Source: an uncultured Acetatifactor sp.
GTDB lineage: Bacteria > Bacillota > Clostridia > Lachnospirales > Lachnospiraceae
DNA: 64,000 nucleotides
Direction: 5' to 3'
Assembly: GCA_934394815.1 (NCBI GenBank)
Contig: CAKRRD010000001.1
Location: 224,542 to 288,541 of the forward strand
The translations under genes were made by a program, and so were the position numbers. Each line of letters begins with the position of its first letter. Positions within the stretch are counted from its first letter, which is position 1. Below the pieces are notes generated by a model that had not been told where the DNA came from, made no database searches, and saw only the letters and a list, made by a program, of their open reading frames with translations. Shown one piece after another: positions 41,230 through 50,461 of the stretch.

Positions 41230-42756
41230 TTGAAGGGTGCTCGAGAAAAATTCAAAAAAATATGGTTATGGAAGCCTGGGAAACTCCTGCTGGCAGCAGG
41301 ATGTCTGGGACTGCTGCTGTTGACGCTGGTTCCGCTGTTCCGCCTGACGGTCTATGCGGTTCCTTATTATGACGATTACAATTTCGGAAGATTTGCCAGG
41401 ACTGCCATGGAACAGGAACAGACGAAATGGGCAGCTGTCTCCGGCGCACTGGATTGTTCCAGAACCCAGTGGTATGCATGGCAGGGAACGTATTCTTCCA
41501 TTTTCTTCATGACGCTGATGCCGGCAATCTGGGGAGAAAAATACTATTTTCTGGGTCCGGTATTCATTCTGCTGTTGCTGCTTGCGGGGACGATGCTGTT
41601 TACCGGAACCATTCTGCGGAAAGTGTTGCAGCTGGACCGTTGGGACAGTCTGGCCATACAGGCAGTGATCACAGCAGCGGTGTTCATGTTCATATATTCC
41701 GCCCAGAGCGGATTTTACTGGTACAACGGCGGAATCCATTATGTGGGAATGCATGGATTTGCATTGTTGTTTTTGTCTGCAGCCATCTGTCTGGAGCGGG
41801 CAGACGGCAGAACGTCCACAGGACTGCTGTTTACCGCGACGGTACTTCTGGCAATGATTACGGCAGGAAGCAATTTTGTCACGGCACTGCAGGGACTGGT
41901 AAGCCTTTTGTCGGTCCTGCTGGTAAGTGTGGTACTGGAACGTCGGAAAAAGGGCCTGTGGCTGTTACCGGCCACACTGGTATATATCATAGGTTTCGGA
42001 CTGAATGTGGCAGCTCCCGGTAATTCTGTCCGGGCCCGCAGCTATGAGGGATGGGGATACGGTCCTCTGGAAGCTATCGGAAGATCTTTTCCGGAGGCGG
42101 TAAAGCATATTCCGGAGTACACCGGACTGGCGGTACTGACCGTGATGCTCCTGTTGTTTCCCATGATCTGGCAGGCGCTTAAGAGCACCGGCTATCGTTT
42201 CCGTTATCCGGGAGTGGTACTTGCCTGGTCCTTCTGCGTGTATGCCACCGGATATACGCCCAGCCTGTATTCTCTGGGACATGCGGGGCTATCCAGAACA
42301 TTGAATGCGGTGAAGATCACCTATCTGTTGTTATTGTTTTTGAATGAAGTATACTGGTGCGGCTGGCTGCAGCAGAAGCTGCAGGAAAAAGCGGAGCAGA
42401 AAGCGGTACGGAGGCTGTCTGCCTGGAGCGGAGCAGTCGTCTGGGAATTTTATGTGCTCATCGGAGTGGCATTTTTAATGATCTTTCGTGCGTCTCCGAA
42501 TCAGGCCGGGCATTATTCGGCCTACGGAGCGTATTACTATGTGCATACCGGAGAGGCGAACAATTTCCACCAGGAGTATCTGGAGCGTGTGAAGAGACTG
42601 TCGGGAATTGCCAGAAATGTGCATCTGCCCGCCTACCGGTACGAACCGTGGTTTCTGTGCATGGGGGACATCTCGGAAGACGCCAATAATGAAGCGAACC
42701 AGTCTCTGGCCATGTGGTATGGCAAAGACAGCGTGACGCTGATAAGCGAGGAATAA
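41230..42756 (+). CDS. Polytopic membrane protein, probable GT-C-like (possibly DUF6056)
   Basis: 508 residues from a TTG at 41230, with AAAGGG about nine bases upstream; no in-frame ATG is near. After the first helix, YYDDYNFGRF provides acidic residues where GT-C enzymes have them, then SRTQWYAWQGTYSS. VAAPGNSVRARS in the middle and about ten to eleven helices fit a family I recall as DUF6056, unverified. It sits between the exporter permease and ATPase and may modify the exported glycan. Function not proven. Confidence 0.68.
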   Translation: MKGAREKFKKIWLWKPGKLLLAAGCLGLLLLTLVPLFRLTVYAVPYYDDYNFGRFARTAMEQEQTKWAAVSGALDCSRTQWYAWQGTYSSIFFMTLMPAIWGEKYYFLGPVFILLLLLAGTMLFTGTILRKVLQLDRWDSLAIQAVITAAVFMFIYSAQSGFYWYNGGIHYVGMHGFALLFLSAAICLERADGRTSTGLLFTATVLLAMITAGSNFVTALQGLVSLLSVLLVSVVLERRKKGLWLLPATLVYIIGFGLNVAAPGNSVRARSYEGWGYGPLEAIGRSFPEAVKHIPEYTGLAVLTVMLLLFPMIWQALKSTGYRFRYPGVVLAWSFCVYATGYTPSLYSLGHAGLSRTLNAVKITYLLLLFLNEVYWCGWLQQKLQEKAEQKAVRRLSAWSGAVVWEFYVLIGVAFLMIFRASPNQAGHYSAYGAYYYVHTGEANNFHQEYLERVKRLSGIARNVHLPAYRYEPWFLCMGDISEDANNEANQSLAMWYGKDSVTLISEE

Positions 42757-42762
42757 ATATTT

Positions 42763-44103
42763 ATGCAGGAAAAGAAAAAACTGGCCATTGCAGTCGATAA
42801 TGTCCAGAAGATCTACAAATTATATGACAAGCCTTCGGACCGGATGAAGGAAGCTTTCGGCTTTGGCAGGAAGACGAAGCATAAGCTTCACTATGCCCTG
42901 AAGGGTGTGGATATGAAGATCTATCAGGGAGAGACGGTGGGCATCATCGGTACCAACGGCTCCGGTAAATCCACGATCCTGAAGATCATTACCGGTGTAC
43001 TGAATCCGACCTCCGGAAGAGTGCTGGTAAACGGACGAATCTCCGCTCTGCTGGAGCTGGGTGCCGGATTCAACATGGAATATAACGGGATCGAGAATGT
43101 GTACCTAAACGGCACCATGATGGGATTTTCCGAAAAAGAGATCGAGGCGAAGCTGCCGGAGATCTTAAGCTTTGCGGATATCGGAGACTATGTCTATCAG
43201 CCGGTGAAGACGTATTCCAGCGGTATGTTTGTCCGACTGGCTTTTGCGGTGGCCATCAACATTGAACCGGAGATCCTGATCGTAGATGAGGCGCTGAGTG
43301 TCGGCGACGTATTTTTCCAGGCGAAATGTTATCATAAATTCGAAGAATTCAAAAAGATGGGTAAGACTATCGTGTTCGTCAGCCACGATCTGAGCAGTAT
43401 CAGCAAATACTGTGATCGTGTCTATCTGCTGAATCAGGGAAATATTCTGGGGGAAGGCAGTCCCAAGGCCATGATCGACACTTACAAGCGGGTGCTGGTA
43501 GGGCAATATGACGGCCCGGAGAGTGTAGGAGAAGAGACGGCCAGTCTGCTGGATGACGAGGATCTGCAGAGAGCGGCAGCCAGAAAGGCGGACGAAAAGG
43601 GAACGGATCCGGCGGAGGCTTCCATGGAGGCAAAGGGCCAGAATCCCAACGCGCTGGAATATGGCACGAAGCAGGCGCAGATCGAAGAATTTTACATTAC
43701 GGATGACCGTGGAGTTCCCACCAATGCGATCCTGAAGGGCAGTATGTTCACGATTCATATGAAGGTCCGGTTTCTGGAGCATATTCCGGCACCTATTTTT
43801 GCATTTTCCGTAAAAAATGTTATCGGCGTGGAGATCACCGGTACGAATACCATGATTGAGAAGGCTTTCCTGGACAGCGTGGAACCGGGAGAGGTGAAGA
43901 ATGTGACTTTTACCCAGAAGATGAATTTGCAGGGCGGAGAATATCTGCTGTCTCTGGGAGTGACCGGCTACAATCAGGATACCTTTGAGGTATACCACAG
44001 ACTGTATGATGCCCTGAATATTACAGTAGTATCGGACAAGAACACAGTAGGCTATTATGATATGGATTCCGAAACAAAAGTATGGGATGCGGAGGAGAAG
44101 TAA
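42763..44103 (+). CDS. ABC exporter ATPase with C-terminal glycan-recognition domain (Wzt-like)
   Basis: 446 residues. The ATPase domain (1-245) has Walker A GTNGSGKS at 63-70, the Wzt/TagH-type signature YSSGMFVRLAFA and Walker B ILIVDEALSVGD. After an acidic linker, residues 306-436 (from AQIEEFYITDD to TVVSDKN) form a beta-rich domain like the C-terminal domain of E. coli O9a Wzt. In that system the domain binds the modified non-reducing end of the O chain and permits export only of capped chains. The next gene encodes a methyltransferase-kinase that could make such a cap. Works with the permease at 40136. Confidence 0.88.
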   Translation: MQEKKKLAIAVDNVQKIYKLYDKPSDRMKEAFGFGRKTKHKLHYALKGVDMKIYQGETVGIIGTNGSGKSTILKIITGVLNPTSGRVLVNGRISALLELGAGFNMEYNGIENVYLNGTMMGFSEKEIEAKLPEILSFADIGDYVYQPVKTYSSGMFVRLAFAVAINIEPEILIVDEALSVGDVFFQAKCYHKFEEFKKMGKTIVFVSHDLSSISKYCDRVYLLNQGNILGEGSPKAMIDTYKRVLVGQYDGPESVGEETASLLDDEDLQRAAARKADEKGTDPAEASMEAKGQNPNALEYGTKQAQIEEFYITDDRGVPTNAILKGSMFTIHMKVRFLEHIPAPIFAFSVKNVIGVEITGTNTMIEKAFLDSVEPGEVKNVTFTQKMNLQGGEYLLSLGVTGYNQDTFEVYHRLYDALNITVVSDKNTVGYYDMDSETKVWDAEEK

Positions 44104-44106
44104 GGA

Positions 44107-46179
44107 ATGACAGAGACCATCGGGAAGATCACACTGAATCTGGATAAATATCCCGGCGAGGATTATTATTGTGACGGCAGTGTGGAGGACGAGATCTTAG
44201 ACATTGTAAAAAAATACAGTACGGTGGAATATGACCGGATCATTGCGGAGCGGAAAAGCTGGCCGATCCTGTATCACCTGTCGGCTCTCCGGGAAAATAT
44301 CGTGGACTTTCTTCCCATACAGAAAACGGACAAGGTGCTGGAAGTGGGCAGCGGCTGCGGAGCCATTACGGGAGCACTGGCAAGGAAAGCCGGGGAAGTG
44401 ACCTGCGTGGATCTTTCAAAGAAGCGCAGCCTGATCAATGCCTACCGTCACAGCGGGTGTGAGAATGTGACGATCCATGTGGGAAATTTTACGGATGTGG
44501 AGCCGGAACTGCCCGTGGAGTATGACTATATCTGTCTGATTGGTGTTTTTGAGTACGGACAGGCTTACATAGGCGGCAGGACGCCTTATGAGGATTTCCT
44601 GAAGATCCTGCAGAAGCATCTGGCACCGGGCGGCCGGATCGTCATCGCTATCGAAAATAAATACGGACTGAAATATTTTGCCGGCTGTAAGGAAGATCAT
44701 CTGGGCAGCTGGTTCTCCGGTATCGAGAATTATCCGGAAGGCGGCGTGGTGCGCACTTTTTCCCGGAAAAAGCTGGAGCGGATCTTTGATACCTGTGGCG
44801 TGGGAGAACGCAGCTTTTATTATCCGTACCCCGATTATAAATTCATGACCACGGTCTATTCCGATGCCTATCTTCCGGGACGGGGAGAACTGTCTAACAA
44901 TCTGCGTAATTTTGACCGGGACAGAATGCTGTTATTTGATGAGAAAAGCGCCTTTGACGGCATGGTGGAGGAAGGACTTTTTTCAGTATTTTCCAACTCT
45001 TACATGGCGGTGATCGGAGCACCGCTTGCTCTGAAATATGCCAGATATTCCAATGACCGCGCAGAAAACTTCCGGATCCGGACGGAGATCCAGCAGGATG
45101 AAAAAGGTGGTAAGACGGTCCGGAAATATCCGCTGTCCAAAGAGGCGGAAGCCCATGTACGTCATATGGCGGAAGCGTATGAAAAACTGAAAGACCGCTA
45201 TGCGGGAAGCCGCCTGGATGTCAATGTCTGTCATTTGGGAGAAGAGAACGGCATTCCTTATGCGGAGTTTGCATTTGTAGCGGGCAGACCGTTGTCAGAG
45301 CTGATGGATGAGTGCCTGGACAGACGGGACGTGGAAGGGTTCCACAAACTGTTTGCGGAGTATCTGGAGCGGGTAGGCTACGGGGAGGATGTCCCGGTGG
45401 CAGACTTCGATCTGATCTTTGCCAATATTCTGGTGGATGGAGACCACTGGACGCTGATTGATTATGAATGGACGTTTGACCGCCCCATAGAGACCAGAGC
45501 ACTGGCTTTCCGGGCAGTCTATTGTTATGTGCTGGAAGATGAGAGACGGAATGCACTGGAACTGGACCGCATTCTGGATCGTCTGGGTATCACGGAAAAC
45601 GAGGCCAGACAGTACAGAGAGCAGGAGATGGAATTCCAGAAATACGTCACCGGGCAGAAGCTGTCCATGGGAGAGATCCGGAATCTCCTGGGCGGTGAGG
45701 TCTATAAGCCTACGGAATGGATCGGTCGTTTCCGCCAGACGGAAGGAGAACTCCGGGTGCAGATCTATGAAGACAAGGGGCAGGGATTTTCCGAGGAAAA
45801 TTCCTATTTCCCGGAGAACGTCTATGCAGAGGAGAAGCAGGCGGAATTTACGGTGCATTTTGACGGCAATGTGCATTATTTACGGCTGGATCCCGCCATG
45901 TGTGCCTGCGTGTGCAAGATCCGGGAACTGACCATGAACGGCCAGCCGGTTCCGGTGCAGGAGAAAAAAATTGTTACCACCAACGGCAAAATCTTAAAAT
46001 CCGCTGACGGTGCGGAGCATCCCAGTCTGGTATTCCCCACGGAGGATCCGAACCTGACGATCCGGGTGGAAGCACTGGACAGAAGGGCAGACAATGTCCT
46101 GACTGTAAAAATGGAGATCGTGCAGATCCCTCTTGCAGTGGCAAAAGATATGGCGGGAGCAGTGAGAAAGCTCTTTTAA
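44107..46179 (+). CDS. Methyltransferase-kinase fusion resembling the chain terminator WbdD
   Basis: 690 residues, three bases after the Wzt-like gene. Residues 60-220 form a class I SAM methyltransferase with motif I VLEVGSGCG at 77-85. Residues 300-480 resemble a kinase fold: possible ATP lysine K340 in VRKYPL, following EAEAHV helix, hinge-like EFAFVAGRPLSEL, then D435-x4-N440 and D452 in LIDYEW, at the spacing of the catalytic and metal sites of APH-type kinases. Residues about 530-690 are a beta-rich region. E. coli O8/O9 WbdD (about 700 residues) also joins a methyltransferase to a kinase and caps O chains. A C-terminal coiled coil as in WbdD is not evident. Domain calls good; the capping role is inferred. 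Confidence 0.75.
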   Translation: MTETIGKITLNLDKYPGEDYYCDGSVEDEILDIVKKYSTVEYDRIIAERKSWPILYHLSALRENIVDFLPIQKTDKVLEVGSGCGAITGALARKAGEVTCVDLSKKRSLINAYRHSGCENVTIHVGNFTDVEPELPVEYDYICLIGVFEYGQAYIGGRTPYEDFLKILQKHLAPGGRIVIAIENKYGLKYFAGCKEDHLGSWFSGIENYPEGGVVRTFSRKKLERIFDTCGVGERSFYYPYPDYKFMTTVYSDAYLPGRGELSNNLRNFDRDRMLLFDEKSAFDGMVEEGLFSVFSNSYMAVIGAPLALKYARYSNDRAENFRIRTEIQQDEKGGKTVRKYPLSKEAEAHVRHMAEAYEKLKDRYAGSRLDVNVCHLGEENGIPYAEFAFVAGRPLSELMDECLDRRDVEGFHKLFAEYLERVGYGEDVPVADFDLIFANILVDGDHWTLIDYEWTFDRPIETRALAFRAVYCYVLEDERRNALELDRILDRLGITENEARQYREQEMEFQKYVTGQKLSMGEIRNLLGGEVYKPTEWIGRFRQTEGELRVQIYEDKGQGFSEENSYFPENVYAEEKQAEFTVHFDGNVHYLRLDPAMCACVCKIRELTMNGQPVPVQEKKIVTTNGKILKSADGAEHPSLVFPTEDPNLTIRVEALDRRADNVLTVKMEIVQIPLAVAKDMAGAVRKLF

Positions 46180-46212
46180 GATAATGATGGGAAACTAAAG
46201 GAGACAGGGAAT

Positions 46213-48246
46213 TTGAGCATTCGGACATCAGTGAAGCAGCTACTTGTCAGACAACAGGATAAAAAATATGAGACAGAACTGGCAAAGCTTCGGGTCACCT
46301 ATGCCCAGTGGGTGTCAGAGCGGGAAGAAGCCATGGCCGAAGCAGGAAAAAACCAGGGCGAAGGATGTGTGGGTCTTGCGGAATTCGTGATCTACCGGCA
46401 GCAGAGAGGACAGCTGGCGGACAATGCCACAGAACGGATCAACGCTTATTTTGTAAATCATCCGGAGGCAGAGATTGTCTACGGAGATGAGGATCTGCTC
46501 TCGGAAAGCGGAGAACGTTGTATTCCCTGGTTCAAGCCCTGCTGGTCCCCGGATCTGTACCGTGGATACTTTTATGTGGGAAGTGTGGTGGCGGTACGGA
46601 GCAGACTGTTACAAAAAGCGGGAGAACCGGTGGCAGTAACGGAAGGTGAGAGCACCGGGAAGGAGATTCCGTTCGCGAAAGCGGAAGAGATCCGTCCGCT
46701 GATGGATCGGCTGTTTCTGGCGGCCGGAGGCTTTGAAAGGGGCTGCCATACCATCGGTCATATGGAAGAAGTATTGTTTCACGGGGAATTTGGCACCTCC
46801 GGGATCGGTATTCAGGGTCCGGAGGAGACTGTCCGGGAGAACGAGGCGGCGGAACTGACACCTTGGGAGGAGTACCGGACGGCAGCGGAATCTGCAAAGC
46901 TGTCTGTAGAGTTGGCGGACAAGGCAGCAAAAAGTGCCGGAGATACCTTTTCCGGGGAACTGTTGGTCTCTGTGATCATTCCCTCCAGGGACAATCCGGA
47001 GGTGCTTGCAAAGTGCCTGACGTCGCTGACGAAGCGTCCCCAGGGCAGTGTTCCGGTGGAGATCCTGCTGGTGGACAACGGCAGTAATGAGGAAAACAGG
47101 AAAAAGACGGAAACGCTGGCAGAACAGATCCGGGCAGAAGGAACGCAGATCCGATACCTTTACGAGCCTGCGGAATTTAATTTTTCCGCCATGTGCAACC
47201 GTGGTGCGGCACTGGCAGAGGGAAAGCTTTTACTGTTTTTGAATGATGATATCGAGTTATGTCAGAATGACTGGCTGGACAAAATGGTGGCCAGAGCCAT
47301 GCATCCCTATGTGGGCAGTGTGGGCCTAAAGCTGTATTATCCGGATTCCGTGAAAATCCAGCATGATGGCATCGTCAATCTGCCGGTGGGACCGGTGCAT
47401 AAGCTGCAATTTCTGGAAGATGACAGAAGCTATTATTTCGGGCGGAACCGTTTTCCACAGGATTGTGTGGCGTCGACCGGTGCCTGTCTGCTGCTGCGGA
47501 CAGAGGTATTCCGGGAGGCCGGAGGATTCAGCGAAGCCCTCAGAGTGGCTTACAATGACGTGGATCTGGGCTTCCGGCTGGTGGAAATGGGCTATTACAA
47601 TGTGGTATGGAATGACAGATTTGCTTATCACCATGAATCCTTAAGCCGGGGAAGTGATGAAAGCCCGGAGAAGATGCAGCGGCTGGTCCGGGAGAGAGAA
47701 CTGCTCTACCAGATGCATCCGCAGTTTCGCGGGGAAGATCCCTTCTACCCGGTGGGACTGAACAGAGAAGGACTGGACAGCCGGGTGGTTCCGGCTTATC
47801 TGACGGATCGGAATATTTTGCAGGAGCCTCTCTGGCAGGCTGGACTTCCCGGAGGGGAAGCCTTACAGAATGTCCGCAGGGATGACTGCCTGATGGCGAG
47901 AGTGGAGACAGCGGGGCCGGAGCGGATCCAGGGGTACAGTGTGATCCTGGGAGACGACAATGCCTGCTATGAGAGATATCTGCTGCTGCTTCCCTGTGGA
48001 GAAACGCAAGGTCAGGGGGTGTGGTCCCTGAAGCTGCTGCCCGCCTACCGGCAGGAACTGGAAGAGAACCTTCCGGATCAGAAAAATGTGGCTTTGGGCG
48101 GTTTCTGTGTCCGCAGGGAAGGAGAGCAGCTGCCGGTGGGAAATTATACCATCGCTGTCCTTGCGGTGAATCGGGTCAGCAAGCTGAAGCTGTGGAATAC
48201 TACGGGAAAATATCTGACCGTAGAACTTCCGGCAGCAAACCAATAG
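46213..48246 (+). CDS. Multi-domain GT2 glycosyltransferase with a truncated N-terminal GT-A half
   Basis: 677 residues from TTG at 46213, with AAGGAGA nine bases upstream. Residues about 60-215 (IVYGDEDLLSE, WFKPCWSPDLYRG) match the second half of a GT-A domain only; the nucleotide-binding first half and D-x-D are missing. A full GT-A domain follows from about residue 252: VSVIIPSRDNPE, LLVDNGSNEE, FLNDDIEL, and HHESLSRG. The final about 110 residues are a beta-rich domain. Tandem GT2 proteins of this type build rhamnan-like chains. Only the second domain should be catalytic. It follows the capping-like enzyme in the exporter operon. Confidence 0.85.
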   Translation: MSIRTSVKQLLVRQQDKKYETELAKLRVTYAQWVSEREEAMAEAGKNQGEGCVGLAEFVIYRQQRGQLADNATERINAYFVNHPEAEIVYGDEDLLSESGERCIPWFKPCWSPDLYRGYFYVGSVVAVRSRLLQKAGEPVAVTEGESTGKEIPFAKAEEIRPLMDRLFLAAGGFERGCHTIGHMEEVLFHGEFGTSGIGIQGPEETVRENEAAELTPWEEYRTAAESAKLSVELADKAAKSAGDTFSGELLVSVIIPSRDNPEVLAKCLTSLTKRPQGSVPVEILLVDNGSNEENRKKTETLAEQIRAEGTQIRYLYEPAEFNFSAMCNRGAALAEGKLLLFLNDDIELCQNDWLDKMVARAMHPYVGSVGLKLYYPDSVKIQHDGIVNLPVGPVHKLQFLEDDRSYYFGRNRFPQDCVASTGACLLLRTEVFREAGGFSEALRVAYNDVDLGFRLVEMGYYNVVWNDRFAYHHESLSRGSDESPEKMQRLVRERELLYQMHPQFRGEDPFYPVGLNREGLDSRVVPAYLTDRNILQEPLWQAGLPGGEALQNVRRDDCLMARVETAGPERIQGYSVILGDDNACYERYLLLLPCGETQGQGVWSLKLLPAYRQELEENLPDQKNVALGGFCVRREGEQLPVGNYTIAVLAVNRVSKLKLWNTTGKYLTVELPAANQ

Positions 48247-48297
48247 AACAGAGGCATTTCCTGCAAAATGGCAGCAGATGCATCACGGAGGAGACAT

Positions 48298-50364
48298 ATG
48301 TCAGAGAGTAACACGGAGATCAATTATAAGGAAGCTTACGAGAGAGAGCACGAGAAATGTGCGGATCTGGCGGACAAAATTGTAGTGCTGGAATCGGAAA
48401 AGGAAGATCTGCAGTTCAAGCTAGACCGGATCAAGAAGAATAAATTCTGGAAGGCTACAGGCCCGGCGAGAAGTGTGATCCATTTTGCCCAGAGACAGAA
48501 GGAGCGTCTGTCCCATTGCGGGGGACCGAAGGACATCCTGCGCAAGCTCCGCAACAAGAGCCACCAGAAGAGCCTGATGGAATCTTACGGCACCGGAAGC
48601 TTTCCCGATGCGGAGCAGAGGAAAAGGGAAGAAGAGACCGTTTTCCCTTATATGCCGAAGATCAGTATTCTGGTGCCTCTGTGGAATAACAGGAGAGAAT
48701 TCCAGATTCAGATGCTGGACTGCGTCATGAACCAGACCTATCAGAACTGGGAACTGTGTCTGGCGGACGGTTCCGATGCGGAGCATGCCTATATCGAAGA
48801 ACTCTGCAGGGAGTATGCGGCGAAGGCAGACGGCCGTATTGTATATAAGCATCTGGACCATAACGGCGGCATCTCTTATAATACCAACGAGTGTTACAAA
48901 CTGGCTGCGGGAGAATATATCGGACTGTTTGACCAGGATGATATTCTGCACCCTTCCGTATTGTTCGAGTATGTGAAGGCCATCAATGAAAAGGGCGCGG
49001 ATTATCTGTACTGCGATGAAACGACTTTTCAGGAAAATAATATCAATAAAATGCTGACCATGCACTTTAAGCCGGATTATGCACCGGATAATCTGCGGGC
49101 CAACAATTACATCTGTCATTTCAGTGTCTTTTCCAGAAAACTTCTGGAGGGAGAGGAACTGTTCCGCACGGCATTCGACGGTGCACAGGATCACGATATG
49201 ATCCTGCGTCTGACAGACAGAGCGGAAAACATCGTACATGTACCCAGGCTGATGTATTACTGGAGAAGCCATGCGGGCAGTACCGCGGCCAGCATCGACG
49301 CGAAGCCCTATGCCATTGAGGCGGCAAAGGGAGCCGTGGCGGATCATCTGAAAAAGCACGGTTTCAAACATTTCCAGATCACCAGTACCAGGGCCTGTGC
49401 CACCATCTTCCGGATCCGTTACCAGATCCTGGGAGACCCGAAGATTTCTATTGTCATTGCCAACAGGGATCATGCGGAAGATCTGAAGCGATGCATTACC
49501 TCCATTCAGAAGAACAGCACCTGGAGCAATTACGAGATCATCGTGGTAGAAAATAACAGTACCACACCGGAGATTAAGGACTATTATTCCCAGCTGCTGG
49601 GATTATCCGGCAAGGATTCCTATGTGGAGCGGTGCAAGCTGCATACGGTCTGCGGCCATGACGGCGGCATTCTGCACAGTGAGGATGGCCGGATCTCCGT
49701 AGTGACCTATCACGGAGACTTTAATTATTCCGCAGTGAATAATCTGGGCGTATCTTACGCCACGGGGGAATATATCCTGCTGCTGAATAACGATACGGAA
49801 GTCATCACTGCCAACTGGATGGAGGAGATGCTGATGTATGCCCAGCGGGAAGATGTGGGAGCTGTAGGTGCCAAGCTGTACTATGCGGACAAGACGATCC
49901 AGCATGCCGGTGTGGTCATCGGGCTGGGGGCACATCGCACGGCAGGCCATACCCATTACCGCATTCCGGTACAGAACCTTGGGTACATGGGACGCCTGTG
50001 CTATACCCAGAATGTTACGGCAGTGACAGGTGCCTGTCTGCTGGTGAAAAAGAAGCTGTATGAGCAGGTGGGAGGTCTGGATGAAAGCTTTGTGATCTCC
50101 CTGAATGATGTGGATTTCTGTCTGAAACTGCGGGATCTGGGGCTGTTAAATGTATGGACGCCTTTTGCGGAGCTGTATCATTATGAGTCCATTTCCAGAG
50201 GACTGGACGATCAGGGCGAGAAGGCGGAGCGTTACAATAAAGAATCCGGACTTTTCCGCGAAAAATGGAAAGCACAGCTGGAGGCGGGAGATCCCTATTA
50301 TAATCCGAATTTTTCACTGGACCGCAGTGATTATGCTCTGAAGGATCCGGTTAGCGGACGTTAA
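48298..50364 (+). CDS. Tandem-domain GT2 glycosyltransferase
   Basis: 688 residues from the ATG at 48298, with GGAGGAGA upstream. A coiled-coil-like N-terminus (about 10-55) is followed by GT-A domain one (ISILVPLWNNR, FDQDD as metal site, FKPDYAPDNL) and GT-A domain two from about residue 385 (ISIVIANRDHAED, LLNNDTEV, AGHTHYRI). Both domains look complete, unlike its neighbours at 46213 and 52271. Such two-domain enzymes usually add two sugars, or alternate linkages, in rhamnose-rich polymers. Last gene of the exporter operon. Confidence 0.87.
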   Translation: MSESNTEINYKEAYEREHEKCADLADKIVVLESEKEDLQFKLDRIKKNKFWKATGPARSVIHFAQRQKERLSHCGGPKDILRKLRNKSHQKSLMESYGTGSFPDAEQRKREEETVFPYMPKISILVPLWNNRREFQIQMLDCVMNQTYQNWELCLADGSDAEHAYIEELCREYAAKADGRIVYKHLDHNGGISYNTNECYKLAAGEYIGLFDQDDILHPSVLFEYVKAINEKGADYLYCDETTFQENNINKMLTMHFKPDYAPDNLRANNYICHFSVFSRKLLEGEELFRTAFDGAQDHDMILRLTDRAENIVHVPRLMYYWRSHAGSTAASIDAKPYAIEAAKGAVADHLKKHGFKHFQITSTRACATIFRIRYQILGDPKISIVIANRDHAEDLKRCITSIQKNSTWSNYEIIVVENNSTTPEIKDYYSQLLGLSGKDSYVERCKLHTVCGHDGGILHSEDGRISVVTYHGDFNYSAVNNLGVSYATGEYILLLNNDTEVITANWMEEMLMYAQREDVGAVGAKLYYADKTIQHAGVVIGLGAHRTAGHTHYRIPVQNLGYMGRLCYTQNVTAVTGACLLVKKKLYEQVGGLDESFVISLNDVDFCLKLRDLGLLNVWTPFAELYHYESISRGLDDQGEKAERYNKESGLFREKWKAQLEAGDPYYNPNFSLDRSDYALKDPVSGR

Positions 50365-50371
50365 ATTGGTC

Positions 50372-50423
50372 TTTTCAGTAAAGGGAAACTATGGTAAAAT
50401 ATGACCGGAGAGCGTTTACTGAA
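50372..50423 (+). promoter_or_regulatory. Promoter of phosphoglucomutase with flanking inverted repeat
   Basis: TTTTCA at 50372-50377 and TAAAAT at 50395-50400 are 17 bases apart. A 9-bp inverted repeat, TTCAGTAAA at 50374-50382 and TTTACTGAA at 50415-50423, brackets the promoter, with its left arm overlapping the -35. It could be an operator or the base of a leader hairpin. Confidence 0.6.
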
Positions 50424-50461
50424 GAAAGATAAAGATAGCGATAAAACAGGAGGATAGGAAA

